A stretch of DNA of 64,000 nucleotides. It comes from Alphaproteobacteria bacterium (GTDB taxonomy: Bacteria > Pseudomonadota > Alphaproteobacteria > Micropepsales > Micropepsaceae). The position numbers were made by a program, and so were the translations under genes. Shown here piece after piece: positions 27,562 through 35,946 of this stretch (position 1 is its first letter; the number at the start of each line of letters is the position of its first letter). Location: positions 51,169-115,168 of the forward strand of contig JAFBAL010000044.1 of the NCBI GenBank assembly GCA_019247845.1, read 5' to 3'. Under the pieces are notes generated by a model that searched no databases, had not been told where the DNA came from, and saw only the letters and a list, made by a program, of their open reading frames with translations.

Positions 27562-28269
27562 ATGGGGGAGCGCATCCTTAGGCCCGATCTGATCGTGCAG
27601 ACGGTCGAGCGTCTGGCCGCGCGCGTGCACGAACGATTCCCGCAATCGGGCCTCGCGTCCGTCGCCGCCGACCTGGCGCAGACCGCGAAGGCCACCGTCA
27701 GACGCGTCGAACGGCTGGCGCGGCCGAGCTTCCTGCTGCGCGGGCTGGCGCTCATGGTCGTGGCGGTCGGATTGGCGGCGCAGATCTATGTCGCGCGGCT
27801 GGTGGACTGGGACGGCGTGCTCAAGCGGGCCGATCCGGTGGGCATCGCGCAAGGGCTGGATTCGATCGTCAACCTGGCGCTGCTCGCTTTCGGCGCGATC
27901 TGGTTCGTGCTCACGCTCGAGCAGCGGCTGAAGCGCCGCCAGGCGCGCGGCCGCCTCTACGAGCTGCGCTCCTTCGCCCACGTCATCGACATGCACCAGC
28001 TGACCAAGGACCCGACCGTGGTGCTCAGCCGGAGCGAGCCCACCCAATCCTCGCCCGAGCGGCGCATGAGCAAGTTCGAGCTGTCGCGCTATCTCGATTA
28101 TTGCACCGAGATGCTGGCGCTGATCGCCAAGCTCGCCGCGCTCTATGCCGGACCCAGCCGCGACGGCGAGGTGATCGCCGCCGTCGGCGAGGTCGAGGAG
28201 CTGACCTCCGACCTGGGCCGCAAGATCTGGCAGAAGATCATGATCCTGAGCGAGCGCGAGGGAAGCTGA
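27562..28269 (+). CDS. Conserved two-TM protein of unknown function
   Basis: A 235 aa protein starting 15 nt after the sorbosone-dehydrogenase-like gene, so probably in its operon. Two hydrophobic helices lie near residues 52-70 and 95-112. The cytoplasmic C-terminal half is helical and charged and includes a probable disordered SRSEPTQSSPERR stretch. I do not recognise a family. A role tied to the preceding PQQ protein is possible but not shown. Confidence 0.6.
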   Translation: MGERILRPDLIVQTVERLAARVHERFPQSGLASVAADLAQTAKATVRRVERLARPSFLLRGLALMVVAVGLAAQIYVARLVDWDGVLKRADPVGIAQGLDSIVNLALLAFGAIWFVLTLEQRLKRRQARGRLYELRSFAHVIDMHQLTKDPTVVLSRSEPTQSSPERRMSKFELSRYLDYCTEMLALIAKLAALYAGPSRDGEVIAAVGEVEELTSDLGRKIWQKIMILSEREGS

Positions 28270-28287
28270 CGGAAGCTTTCGGAAGCC

Positions 28288-28314
28288 GGGCGGCAGCGGC
28301 CGCCGCCCCTTCTT
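28288..28314 (+). terminator. GC-rich hairpin before tRNA-Val
   Basis: GGGCGGC (28288-28294) pairs with GCCGCCC (28302-28308), followed by CTTCTT. It lies between the two-TM gene and the tRNA and would end transcription of the 25.5-28.3 kb group. Confidence 0.5.
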
Positions 28315-28357
28315 GACGCCCCCCGCCGCGCCCCCTATAGGGCGTCTCCCCCAGGAG

Positions 28358-28432
28358 GGGCGCGTAGCTCAGCGGGAGAGCACTCCCTTCACACGGGAGG
28401 GGTCACAGGTTCAATCCCTGTCGCGCCCACCA
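28358..28432 (+). tRNA. tRNA-Val(CAC)
   Basis: A 75 nt cloverleaf: acceptor GGGCGCG pairs with CGCGCCC and is followed by encoded ACCA. The D arm contains GCTCAGCGGGAGAGC. The anticodon stem CTCCC/GGGAG encloses the loop TTCACAC, giving anticodon CAC (valine, GTG codons). The T arm has GGTTCAATCC. Its 3' half is repeated at 43,248 and 63,427, so this tRNA gene appears to be the integration target of the island that follows. Confidence 0.96.
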
Positions 28433-28457
28433 AGGGTTTCTCTGAAATTTTGCGATG
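28383..28457 (+). repeat. att-like direct repeat, copy 1 (within and beyond tRNA-Val)
   Basis: This segment runs from the anticodon stem through the tRNA 3' end and about 25 nt further (to TTTTGCGATG). It matches 63427-63499 at all but about six positions and matches 43248-43297 over the tRNA part only. All copies are in the same orientation, as expected of attL/attR sites of an integrative element. Confidence 0.8.
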
Positions 28458-28497
28458 AGTTAGGGAGGGGTCGGAGGTGCAATGAACCTTCCGCACA

Positions 28498-29082
28498 TCA
28501 ATGGCGTGTACGCCGATCCGCCCGCAGGCATCGCAGAAGCTCCTCGAGATAGGGCACGAGATTGAGCGTGAACGCGGCCGCCAGGACGGCGGCGATGTAC
28601 CAGACGGGCAGCGGCGGCTGCCGCAGGCGAAGGGCGAAGTCCGCCCGCGCGTCGCCGAAGCCGAACAGCGCCTCGAGCTGCGCGAAAGCGATCGCGCCGG
28701 CCAGAAGGAACGCCGCGATCGGCATGATCTCCAGAAAGCTATGGACCATCTGCTCGACCGGAGGAATGGCGCGCTTGGTGCTCGCATAGCTCAGATCGGC
28801 GAAGGCCACGGCGTGATGCAGCACAATGAACACGATCATCAGCAGAAGAAGGCCGGCATCGATCTCGAGAAACAGCGCCATGGTGAGCGGAACGCCGACG
28901 AGCGCGAGCTGCGCCAGATGCATGACCGACTCGCGCGTGCCGGCCGTATGCGCGATGTCGGTGGCGCGGTGGCAGAAATAATCCACCAGCCCCATCGCCA
29001 TCCACACGGGGATCACGATGAAGCCCAAAAGGATGTTCGTGCCCCAGAGGACTAGGTCGGATGGGCTATGCTCTGCAATCAT
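28498..29082 (-). CDS. Polytopic membrane protein of unknown function (copy 1)
   Basis: A 194 aa protein with about five hydrophobic helices. Conserved polar residues include DYFCHRATDIAHT near residue 33, LHHAVAFAD near 90, and VEQMVHSFLEIMP near 110; the several histidines could bind a metal or haem. It is last in the PQQ-dehydrogenase/oxidase operon and overlaps ctaG by 17 nt. A close paralogue lies at 47372-47950 in the second island segment. I do not recognise a named family. The start at 29082 is where homology with the paralogue begins. Confidence 0.7.
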   Translation of the reverse strand: MIAEHSPSDLVLWGTNILLGFIVIPVWMAMGLVDYFCHRATDIAHTAGTRESVMHLAQLALVGVPLTMALFLEIDAGLLLLMIVFIVLHHAVAFADLSYASTKRAIPPVEQMVHSFLEIMPIAAFLLAGAIAFAQLEALFGFGDARADFALRLRQPPLPVWYIAAVLAAAFTLNLVPYLEELLRCLRADRRTRH

Positions 29083-29884
29083 TCCCGATCCTCGAAAGCG
29101 GCGGGCGCACCAGCCAGCGCCCCAGCAGCCATAGTCCGGCGCAAAGATAGATCGCCCCTCCGGGCACCCACATGAAGAGGCCGGCGAGTTGCTGGTCCTC
29201 GAGCGGCTTGAGTCCGAACAGCGGGGCGTCCGCCGTCTGCAGCGGATAGAGCACATGCGGCGCCAGCGTCAGCAACGCGCCGAGCAGGCCGGTATGGATC
29301 ATCGTCGCGAAGACGTGCACTGTGCCGAGGCCATAATCGGCGGCCGGGCGGCGCAGGATCGCCCACCAGAAGAATAAAGCGGTGACGAGGAAGCTCATGT
29401 GCTGAAGCCGGTGCAGCATTTCGTTCGTCAGCGTCGCGTCGAGCAGCGCGGGCACATGCCAGACCCAGATCGCGATGCCGTGCAGCACGGTGGCGACCAG
29501 AGGCGCGGTGAGGAACGTCCACGCCGCCGCAATCGGCGGGGCATGCGCCCAACCGACCAGGGCCGGCCGCCAGGATCGCGGCAGGGCATGGAGGAAAACG
29601 CCGATCGGACGCGACAAGGCTAGCAGCGGCGCGGCCACGGCCGTCAGCACCTCGTGCTCGATCATATGCGCGACGAACAGATGCTCGCCGTATTCGTGCA
29701 GCGGCGAGACCAGTGCTACGAACAGCGCGAGCCATCCGCCGGCGAAACACGCGGCTTGCGCGCGCGTGACGCTGCGCCCGGCGCCGGCGCGGCGCCACAG
29801 CCGCGACAGGCCAAAACCATACAACAGAAGACTGATCGCCAGCGGGAGCGCGACCGCCGGATCGAGCTCCCACGCCGCGTTCAT
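29066..29884 (-). CDS. ctaG: Cytochrome c oxidase assembly protein CtaG (caa3_CtaG family)
   Basis: A 272 aa polytopic membrane protein of the family accompanying caa3-type oxidases, thought to help assemble the copper centres. Typical features are HEYGEHLFVAHMIEHEVLTAVAAPLL near residue 60-85 and LHRLQHMSFLVTALFFWWAIL near 160. The ATG overlaps the stop of the upstream small gene (ATGA at 29881-29884). It belongs to the oxidase operon. Confidence 0.88.
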   Translation of the reverse strand: MNAAWELDPAVALPLAISLLLYGFGLSRLWRRAGAGRSVTRAQAACFAGGWLALFVALVSPLHEYGEHLFVAHMIEHEVLTAVAAPLLALSRPIGVFLHALPRSWRPALVGWAHAPPIAAAWTFLTAPLVATVLHGIAIWVWHVPALLDATLTNEMLHRLQHMSFLVTALFFWWAILRRPAADYGLGTVHVFATMIHTGLLGALLTLAPHVLYPLQTADAPLFGLKPLEDQQLAGLFMWVPGGAIYLCAGLWLLGRWLVRPPLSRIGNDCRA

Positions 29885-30210
29885 GCGACGCAACCGGGCA
29901 GGAAGAACGGCGCCGCGATCTGCAGCAGCAGCGCGAAGCAGAAGATCGCGGCGGCCATCAACGCGACGCCGGCGAGGAAGTGCCGCGCTTCGAGTCCATC
30001 GGCTCGAGAGCGCTTGAACGCGATCCAGGAGATCGCAGCGCCCGCCAGCAGCAGCAAAAGCGCGAGAGCGCCCGACAGCCATATACCCTCGGACGCATGC
30101 GCGCAGCTCCACGCGGCCATGATGTAGCCCGCCTGCTGATGCAACGCCCAGGCCGCGACACTCGCAAACAGCGCGGCACCGGCGAGGCGCAGGACGAGCG
30201 GACGGCTCAT
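29881..30210 (-). CDS. Small three-TM protein in oxidase operon
   Basis: A 109 aa membrane protein with three predicted helices (about residues 6-30, 42-62 and 78-100). Its ATG overlaps the cox3 stop and its stop overlaps ctaG, so it is tightly coupled to the oxidase genes. It occupies the slot often held by a small subunit IV-like protein, but sequence alone does not prove that. Confidence 0.7.
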   Translation of the reverse strand: MSRPLVLRLAGAALFASVAAWALHQQAGYIMAAWSCAHASEGIWLSGALALLLLLAGAAISWIAFKRSRADGLEARHFLAGVALMAAAIFCFALLLQIAAPFFLPGCVA

Positions 30211-30806
30211 GCGGCCCTCGGCACCCAATAGAGCAGCGCGTAGATCGGCAGCCAGGTCAGCACGACGAAGTACCAGTAGAATGCGTTGTCGTGCACGTCG
30301 CCGAAGCGGCGGCCGTTCTGCCCGTGACGGGTGAACATCAAGGCGGTGAGCACCAGGGTCTCGGCGACGTCGGCGAAGATATGCGTGGTGTGCAGGCCGA
30401 GCAGGAACCAGACGACGGAGCCGTAGCCGTTGTCGTCCCAGCGCACGTTCACGGCCGAGAACTCGAAGCAGCGCACGATCAGGGGCGCGATGCCGAACAA
30501 GCTCATGCCGACCAGGCCCCAGCGGACCTTCACCAGGTCCTCTTGCTTCGCCCATCTCGACATCAGCATGTTGAGCGGCAGGCTCGCCAGCAACATGATC
30601 GCGACCACCGTGCCGGGCCAGACATCGGGCTGCGGCGCGTTGAGCGGCCATTTCTGCGCCAGCGTCATCAGGTAGAGATAGGCGCCCGCAGCGAGCACGA
30701 AGCCCGAGCCTTCCAGCGCCATGAACCCCAGCGTGCCCCACCAGGTGAGGCTGTGGGTGCCGAAACCGTGGCGCGGCAGCGCGGAGACGTCGCGTTCGAC
30801 CTTCAC
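30207..30806 (-). CDS. ctaE: Cytochrome c oxidase subunit III
   Basis: A 199 aa inner-membrane subunit with about five helices, the short form seen with caa3-type oxidases. Recognisable features are WWGTLGFMALEGSGFVLAAGAYLYL near the N-terminus and LGLHTTHIFADVAETLVLTALMF, plus a C-terminal DNAFYWYFVVLTWLPIY. The start is the GTG at 30806, with a strong AAGGAGG about 7 nt upstream. The GTGA overlaps the stop of subunit I. Confidence 0.92.
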   Translation of the reverse strand: MKVERDVSALPRHGFGTHSLTWWGTLGFMALEGSGFVLAAGAYLYLMTLAQKWPLNAPQPDVWPGTVVAIMLLASLPLNMLMSRWAKQEDLVKVRWGLVGMSLFGIAPLIVRCFEFSAVNVRWDDNGYGSVVWFLLGLHTTHIFADVAETLVLTALMFTRHGQNGRRFGDVHDNAFYWYFVVLTWLPIYALLYWVPRAA

Positions 30807-32698
30807 GACTCTTCCTCCTTCGCGCCCTTGGGCCAGAACCAGCCGATCAGGGTGATCCCCACCGGCACCAGGCCCCACACCAGCGCCCAGGGCGTGAAGA
30901 TCGAGCCCAGCAAGGTCACGCTGATCACCAGCGCCGCGACGAATGGCCAGATCGAGGGCGGCGGCGAGGACTCGCACATCTGCGGCTCGGCCTCGACGAG
31001 GCTGGTGATGACGGTCTCGCGCCGGTCGGCATGCAGGCCCGTCGTCACGGGCAGTTCGGGCGTATCCCACAAGGGCTCGCGGCTCGCGACGACGGGGGTG
31101 AAGGTGAAGTTGTGCGGCGGCGGCGGCGAGGCCGGCGCCCACTCCAGCGAACCTGCGTCCCACGGATTGGCGGGCGCGCCCGGCGCGCGGCGCAAAGCGC
31201 GCACGATGTTGACGGCGAGCAGCGCGAAACTCGCTGCGAACAGGAACGCACCGATGGTGGAGGCGAGGTTCATGCCGCCCCATCCCATCTCCGCCGGATA
31301 AGTATAGATGCGGCGCGGCATGCCCATCAGTCCCAGGATATGCATCGGGAAGAAGGCGAGATTGAATCCGACCATCGCCAGCCAGAAGTTCCACTTGCCC
31401 ATCCGCTCGTCGAGCATGCGGCCGTAGAACTTCGGGAACCAGTAATAGATGCCGCCCAGCAGCGGGAACACCGCGCCGCCCACCAGCACGTAGTGGAAGT
31501 GGGCCACGACGAAATAGGTGTCGTGCACCTGGGTGTCGATGGGGACCGAGGCGACCATCACGCCGGTCAAGCCGCCCGCGACGAAGTTGAAGATAAAGCC
31601 GAAGACGAACAGCAACGGCGTGGCGAAGCGCAGGCGTCCGTCCCACAAGGTCGCGATCCAGCAGAAGATCTGCATGCCCGAAGGCACCGCGACTGCCATG
31701 CTCGACGCCGTGAAGAAGCTTTCGCCCAGCCGCGGCAAGCCGGTCACGAACATGTGGTGGACCCACAGCCCGAAGGCCAGGAACCCGGTCGCAAACAGCG
31801 CCAGCACCAGGACGGAATAGCCGAACATCTTGCGGCGCGCGAAGGGCACGATGATGGCCGAGACGATGCCGGTGGCGGGCAGGAAGATGAAATAGACTTC
31901 CGGGTGGCCGAAGAACCAGAACAGGTGCTGCCACAACAGCACATCGCCGCCCTCGGCCCAGTTGAAGAAATGCGTGCCCACCAGCCGGTCGCAGATCAGC
32001 ATGGTCGACGACACCATCACGGCCGGCATGGCGAAGACGATCATGAACGCGGTGACGAGCTGCGCCCACACGAACAGCGGGATGCGGTCGATGCTCATGC
32101 CCGGGCAGCGCATCTTGAACACGGTGACGATGGTATTGACCGCGACCGCCAGCCCCGAGAGCTCGGTATAGGTGATCATCTGCGCCCAGATGTCGGAGCG
32201 CTTGCCGATGCCGTATTGCGGGCCTGCCAGCGGGACATAGCTGAACCAGCCGGCGTCGGGCCCGCTGTTGACGAAGAACGCGATCCACAGCATCGCGCCG
32301 CCGAAGAGATAGACCCAATAGCTGAAGGCGTTGAGGCGTGGGAAGGCGACGGTGCGCGTGCCGATCATCAGCGGCACGAGATAGACACCCAGTGTCTCCA
32401 TCACCGGCACGGCGAAGAGGAACATCATCGTCGAGCCGTGCATGGTGAAGAGCTGGTTGTAGACGTCGGGCCCGACCAAGTGGTTGTCCGGGGTGCCGAG
32501 CTGCGCGCGCATGACGAGCGCTGCCAGTCCACCGAGCAGCAGGAAGATCAGCGCGGTCACGACATAGCGCCGGCCGATCTTCTTGTGGTCGACCGTCGCG
32601 AACCAGCCCCAGAGCGTCTTCGGCTCGCTCCAGACGGCTTCGAGGCGCGCGGAGACTTCGGCCGGCGCAAGATCGGTGTCGAGCAGCGGCGCGCTCAT
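30803..32698 (-). CDS. ctaD: Cytochrome c oxidase subunit I (caa3 type)
   Basis: The 631 aa catalytic subunit with twelve core helices plus extra C-terminal helices. It carries haem a, haem a3 and CuB. Landmark segments are TMHGSTMMFLFAVPVMETLG near residue 78 and WQHLFWFFGHPEVYFIFLPATGI (CuB His and cross-linked Tyr), then VAHFHYVLVGGAVFPLLGGIYYW. The tail has an extra hydrophobic pair and an acidic KEEES end. Its ATG overlaps the cox2 stop (32695-32698). Confidence 0.95.
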   Translation of the reverse strand: MSAPLLDTDLAPAEVSARLEAVWSEPKTLWGWFATVDHKKIGRRYVVTALIFLLLGGLAALVMRAQLGTPDNHLVGPDVYNQLFTMHGSTMMFLFAVPVMETLGVYLVPLMIGTRTVAFPRLNAFSYWVYLFGGAMLWIAFFVNSGPDAGWFSYVPLAGPQYGIGKRSDIWAQMITYTELSGLAVAVNTIVTVFKMRCPGMSIDRIPLFVWAQLVTAFMIVFAMPAVMVSSTMLICDRLVGTHFFNWAEGGDVLLWQHLFWFFGHPEVYFIFLPATGIVSAIIVPFARRKMFGYSVLVLALFATGFLAFGLWVHHMFVTGLPRLGESFFTASSMAVAVPSGMQIFCWIATLWDGRLRFATPLLFVFGFIFNFVAGGLTGVMVASVPIDTQVHDTYFVVAHFHYVLVGGAVFPLLGGIYYWFPKFYGRMLDERMGKWNFWLAMVGFNLAFFPMHILGLMGMPRRIYTYPAEMGWGGMNLASTIGAFLFAASFALLAVNIVRALRRAPGAPANPWDAGSLEWAPASPPPPHNFTFTPVVASREPLWDTPELPVTTGLHADRRETVITSLVEAEPQMCESSPPPSIWPFVAALVISVTLLGSIFTPWALVWGLVPVGITLIGWFWPKGAKEEES

Positions 32699-33636
32699 TT
32701 CAACCCCTCCAGGAACGCGACCAATGCCGCACGGTCCGGCGCCGAAAGGTCGACCTTGGGCATGTTCGCGCCGGGCTTGACGGCTTGCGGATCGGCCAGC
32801 CAGCGGTCGAGGTTCGCAGCGGTATTGTGCAGCGTTCCCGCGGCGATGGTCGCGCGCGCCCCGAAATGCGTGAGGTCGGGACCGGTCTGACCCGCCGCGT
32901 CGCTGCCGTTGATCGCGTGACACGAGGCGCATTGGCGATGCACGAAGATGTAGGCGCCTTTCGCCGCAGCGCCGCCGTCCGGCATCGTGTTCGGCATCAG
33001 AGCATGCCTGCGCCACGCCTCGAACGCGGACGGCTCCTGGGCGAACACCCAGATCGCCATGCGCGCATGCTCGAGGCCGCAGAACTCGGCGCACTGGCCG
33101 CGATAGACGCCGGCATGGTCGGCTTGAAGCGTAAGGTAGTTGGTGCGGCCCGGGATCAGATCCTGCTTGCCCATCAGGTCGGGCACCCAGAAGCTGTGGA
33201 TCACGTCGGTGGCGTGAAGCTCCAAGGTCACCGGACGCCCGACGGGGATGTGGATCTCGTTGGCGGTGGTCAGCACCTGCGAGGCGTCGTGGTTGCGGTA
33301 TTCGACCTGCCACCACCATTGCTGGCCCGTGACCTTGATGCGCAGCGTGTTCATGTCGGGCCAGGCGAAGCTGCGGGTGGTGTAGAAGCTCGCGGCCGTG
33401 AACACGACCAAGATCAAAACCGTCAATGCGGTCAGTGCACCGACGATGCGCGATTTGCGCAGCTGCCGCTCGGGCGGATCTTGCTCTCCAGCCAAGCCGG
33501 GATGGCGGATGGCACGCAACAGCGCGGCCACCACCAGCAGCCAGATCGCCGCGCAGAGGGCTGTGAAGAACCAGAACAGGTCGGCCAAATGCCGCGCATT
33601 GGCGCTGTGCGGATCGAGGGCCGACTGCCAGTTCAT
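32695..33636 (-). CDS. ctaC: Cytochrome c oxidase subunit II with fused cytochrome c domain
   Basis: A 313 aa protein with two N-terminal membrane helices, a CuA cupredoxin domain and a C-terminal cytochrome c domain, which makes the oxidase caa3 type. CuA ligands are in DVIHSFWVPD and GQCAEFCGLEHARM. The haem site is HRQCASCHAI, with a distal Met probably in GANMPKVDLS. Electrons from the neighbouring lipoprotein cytochrome could enter here. It is coupled by ATGA to the cytochrome c gene upstream. Confidence 0.94.
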   Translation of the reverse strand: MNWQSALDPHSANARHLADLFWFFTALCAAIWLLVVAALLRAIRHPGLAGEQDPPERQLRKSRIVGALTALTVLILVVFTAASFYTTRSFAWPDMNTLRIKVTGQQWWWQVEYRNHDASQVLTTANEIHIPVGRPVTLELHATDVIHSFWVPDLMGKQDLIPGRTNYLTLQADHAGVYRGQCAEFCGLEHARMAIWVFAQEPSAFEAWRRHALMPNTMPDGGAAAKGAYIFVHRQCASCHAINGSDAAGQTGPDLTHFGARATIAAGTLHNTAANLDRWLADPQAVKPGANMPKVDLSAPDRAALVAFLEGLK

Positions 33637-34103
33637 CGTCCGGGCTCCAAGGGCGCGGAACGCTCGCGCCGGCTCTCGGCCTTGCCGCTGTTCAGCGCAT
33701 CGTCGCGGGACGGCGCCACGTCCTTGCGCACATAGCGGCCCATCGAGCGCACATAGGCGGCGAGCTGCCATATCTGCTGGTCGGTCAGCCGGTTCTTCCA
33801 CGCGGGCATGCCGTTCTTCCGGCCGTCGCGGATGGAGCGATAGATCTGCTGGATCTTGCCGCCGTAAATCCAGCGGTTGTCCATCAGCGCCGGACCGATG
33901 CCGCCGCCGCCATGGGCATGACAGCCAGTGCAGTTCATCCAGGTGTAGAGGCGCTTGCCCTGTGCGACGTCGTAGGCGTTCTCCTGGTAAAGCTCACCGG
34001 CGGGATTGGTCGCGGGCTGGCCGGAATAGACGCGCTTCTCGCGCTCGCATCCCGCAAGCAGCAGCGCGGCCAAGAGCGCGAACCTAGCCCAGGCGGAAGA
34101 CAT
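33633..34103 (-). CDS. Lipoprotein cytochrome c
   Basis: A 156 aa predicted lipoprotein (lipobox LLAGC, Cys19) with one class I haem motif C58-T-G-C-H62. A GMPAWKNRLTDQQIWQLAAYVRSM segment supplies the likely axial Met. It lies between the PQQ dehydrogenase, whose end it overlaps by 20 nt, and subunit II. It is well placed to carry electrons from the dehydrogenase to the oxidase. The basic C-terminal tail looks disordered. Confidence 0.9.
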   Translation of the reverse strand: MSSAWARFALLAALLLAGCEREKRVYSGQPATNPAGELYQENAYDVAQGKRLYTWMNCTGCHAHGGGGIGPALMDNRWIYGGKIQQIYRSIRDGRKNGMPAWKNRLTDQQIWQLAAYVRSMGRYVRKDVAPSRDDALNSGKAESRRERSAPLEPGR

Positions 34104-35832
34104 AGAGCCTGCCCCCCGTCTTGCCGCGCCGCGGCAGGTCCGGCACCGCGGACGCCATGCCGTTGGCTCCGGTGGAATCGCGCACGTCGACACGGTTCGT
34201 GAGCACCGCGCCGATCCATCCGCCGACGCCGGAGAGGATCGCGATATATTCGTGACCGTCCGGCCCCTTATAGGCGACCGGCTGGCCGACGATGCCGCTG
34301 TCGGTGCGGTACTGCCAAAGGAGCTTGCCGCTGCGCGCGTCCAAGGCGCGGAACCAGCCGTCGAGCGTGCCGTAAAACACGACGTCGCCCGCGGTGACGA
34401 GCGCGCCGCTCCACACCGGCATGTTCTCGTGGTGATCCCACTTGATCTTCTCGCCCGCGACGTCCCAGGCAGTCATCGCGCCGCGATAGCCGCCATGGCC
34501 TGGCTTCTGCCGCACAATCGCGCCGACGTAGGGCGTGCCTGCGATGTAGCTCGCCTGCACCCCCTCCTCGTCCATGCAGAGATTGGCGTGCGGGATATAG
34601 ACGAAGCCGGTGCGCGGCGAATAGGCCGACGGCTCCCAATCCTTCGCGCCAGCGGCCGTTGGACAGATGTCGTAGACCGTTTTGCCGGTTTGCGTATGCT
34701 TGGCGGGGTTGGGGATCAGCTTGCCCGATTTCAAATCCACGCCGAAGCTCGAGTTGATATAGACGAACGGCTTGGCCGACAGCACCTGGCCGTTGGTGCG
34801 GTCAAGCACATACAGATAGCCGTTGCGGCCGGGATGCAGCAGAAGCTTTCGCGGGCTGCCCTTCCAGTCGCGGTCGACCAGGATGTTCTCGTTGATGCCG
34901 TCATGGTCGTAGAGATCGTGCGGGCTCCATTGATAGAACCACCGCGCCTGACCACTATCGACGTCGCGCGCGAAGACGCCCGAGGTCCATTTGTTCTCGC
35001 CCGGACGCTGGTCGGGGTTCCACGGCCCAGGATTGCCGGTGCCGTAGATGACGAGGCGCGCCTGCGGGTCGTAGGACACCCAGCCCCAGACATTGCCGCC
35101 GCCCTGCTTCCATCTGTCGGCCGGCCAGGTCTTGATGCCCAGGTTCTTGCCGCGGTCCTGAGGATAGAAAGGATGGAAATCCGAGCCGATCAGCACGTCC
35201 TTGTCGGGGCCGGTATGGAATGCCTTCCACGCCATCGAGCCGTCCTTCAGGTTCAATGCCGCGATCCAGCCGCGCACGCCGAACTCGCCGCCCGAATTGC
35301 CGACCAGCACTTTGTCTTCGGCGATCATAGGCGCCATGGTGAGCGTCTCGCCGATGCGGATATTGGCAAGATGGGCGCGCCATAGCTCCTTGCCGGTCGC
35401 CGCGTCGACGGCGATGGTCTGGCCGTCCAGCGTGTTCATCACCACCTTGCCGTCGGCATAGGCGGGGCCGCGATTGACGGTGTCGCAGCACGCTTCGCCC
35501 TGTGACGCAGGATCGGCATGTGGATCGAACTTCCATTTCACCGGAGCGCCCGGCTTGGTCAGGTCGAGCGCATAGAGATAGTTCGGGAACGGCGTCACGA
35601 AATACATCGTGCTGCCCACCACCAGCGTCGCCGACTCCTCGCCGTGATGCAGGCCGGTGTTGAACGTGAAGGACGGCTTCAGACGGGCGACGTTCTTCGT
35701 GTTGATCTCGGTGAGATCGGAGAAGCGCAGCGCTTGCGGTGAGCCGGACGCGACGGGCCATTCGCCATCCGCTGCCGAACCAGCATTTGTTAGTAGCAAT
35801 GAAACCAGAAATATCGTCGCGACGCGCCGCAT
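34084..35832 (-). CDS. PQQ-dependent alcohol dehydrogenase (methanol/ethanol family), lanthanide-type motif
   Basis: A 582 aa periplasmic quinoprotein with a signal peptide (about residues 1-20) and an eight-bladed propeller. The vicinal disulphide typical of the family is C115-C116. Metal/PQQ ligands fit E183 (GGEFG), N267 (GTGNPGPWN) and the catalytic D309. The additional D311 in YDHDG is the position that marks XoxF/ExaF-like lanthanide enzymes. It oxidises a primary alcohol and passes electrons to cytochrome c. It is the first gene of the operon running to 28498. Confidence 0.9.
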   Translation of the reverse strand: MRRVATIFLVSLLLTNAGSAADGEWPVASGSPQALRFSDLTEINTKNVARLKPSFTFNTGLHHGEESATLVVGSTMYFVTPFPNYLYALDLTKPGAPVKWKFDPHADPASQGEACCDTVNRGPAYADGKVVMNTLDGQTIAVDAATGKELWRAHLANIRIGETLTMAPMIAEDKVLVGNSGGEFGVRGWIAALNLKDGSMAWKAFHTGPDKDVLIGSDFHPFYPQDRGKNLGIKTWPADRWKQGGGNVWGWVSYDPQARLVIYGTGNPGPWNPDQRPGENKWTSGVFARDVDSGQARWFYQWSPHDLYDHDGINENILVDRDWKGSPRKLLLHPGRNGYLYVLDRTNGQVLSAKPFVYINSSFGVDLKSGKLIPNPAKHTQTGKTVYDICPTAAGAKDWEPSAYSPRTGFVYIPHANLCMDEEGVQASYIAGTPYVGAIVRQKPGHGGYRGAMTAWDVAGEKIKWDHHENMPVWSGALVTAGDVVFYGTLDGWFRALDARSGKLLWQYRTDSGIVGQPVAYKGPDGHEYIAILSGVGGWIGAVLTNRVDVRDSTGANGMASAVPDLPRRGKTGGRLYVFRLG

Positions 35833-35851
35833 GTCCCACCTCCGCGGTGAG

Positions 35852-35876
35852 AACCGCGCAAAAGCGAATCCGTTCC
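35852..35876 (-). promoter_or_regulatory. Candidate EcfG promoter for the PQQ-dehydrogenase/oxidase operon
   Basis: On the minus strand GGAAC, 16 nt, then GGTT, one mismatch from GGAAC-N16-CGTT, ending 20 nt before the dehydrogenase ATG. Confidence 0.6.
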
Positions 35877-35946
35877 ACGACTGTCATTTGAAAGAGCGCT
35901 GAAAGAACCGGACCCGCGTTACGTTTTCTCTTCAGGGCGTTACGCG

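Noticed and set aside
25909..28047. 712 aa open frame on the minus strand
   Set aside because: Antisense to gph, the sorbosone-dehydrogenase-like gene and the two-TM gene, all of which have real motifs; the minus frame does not.
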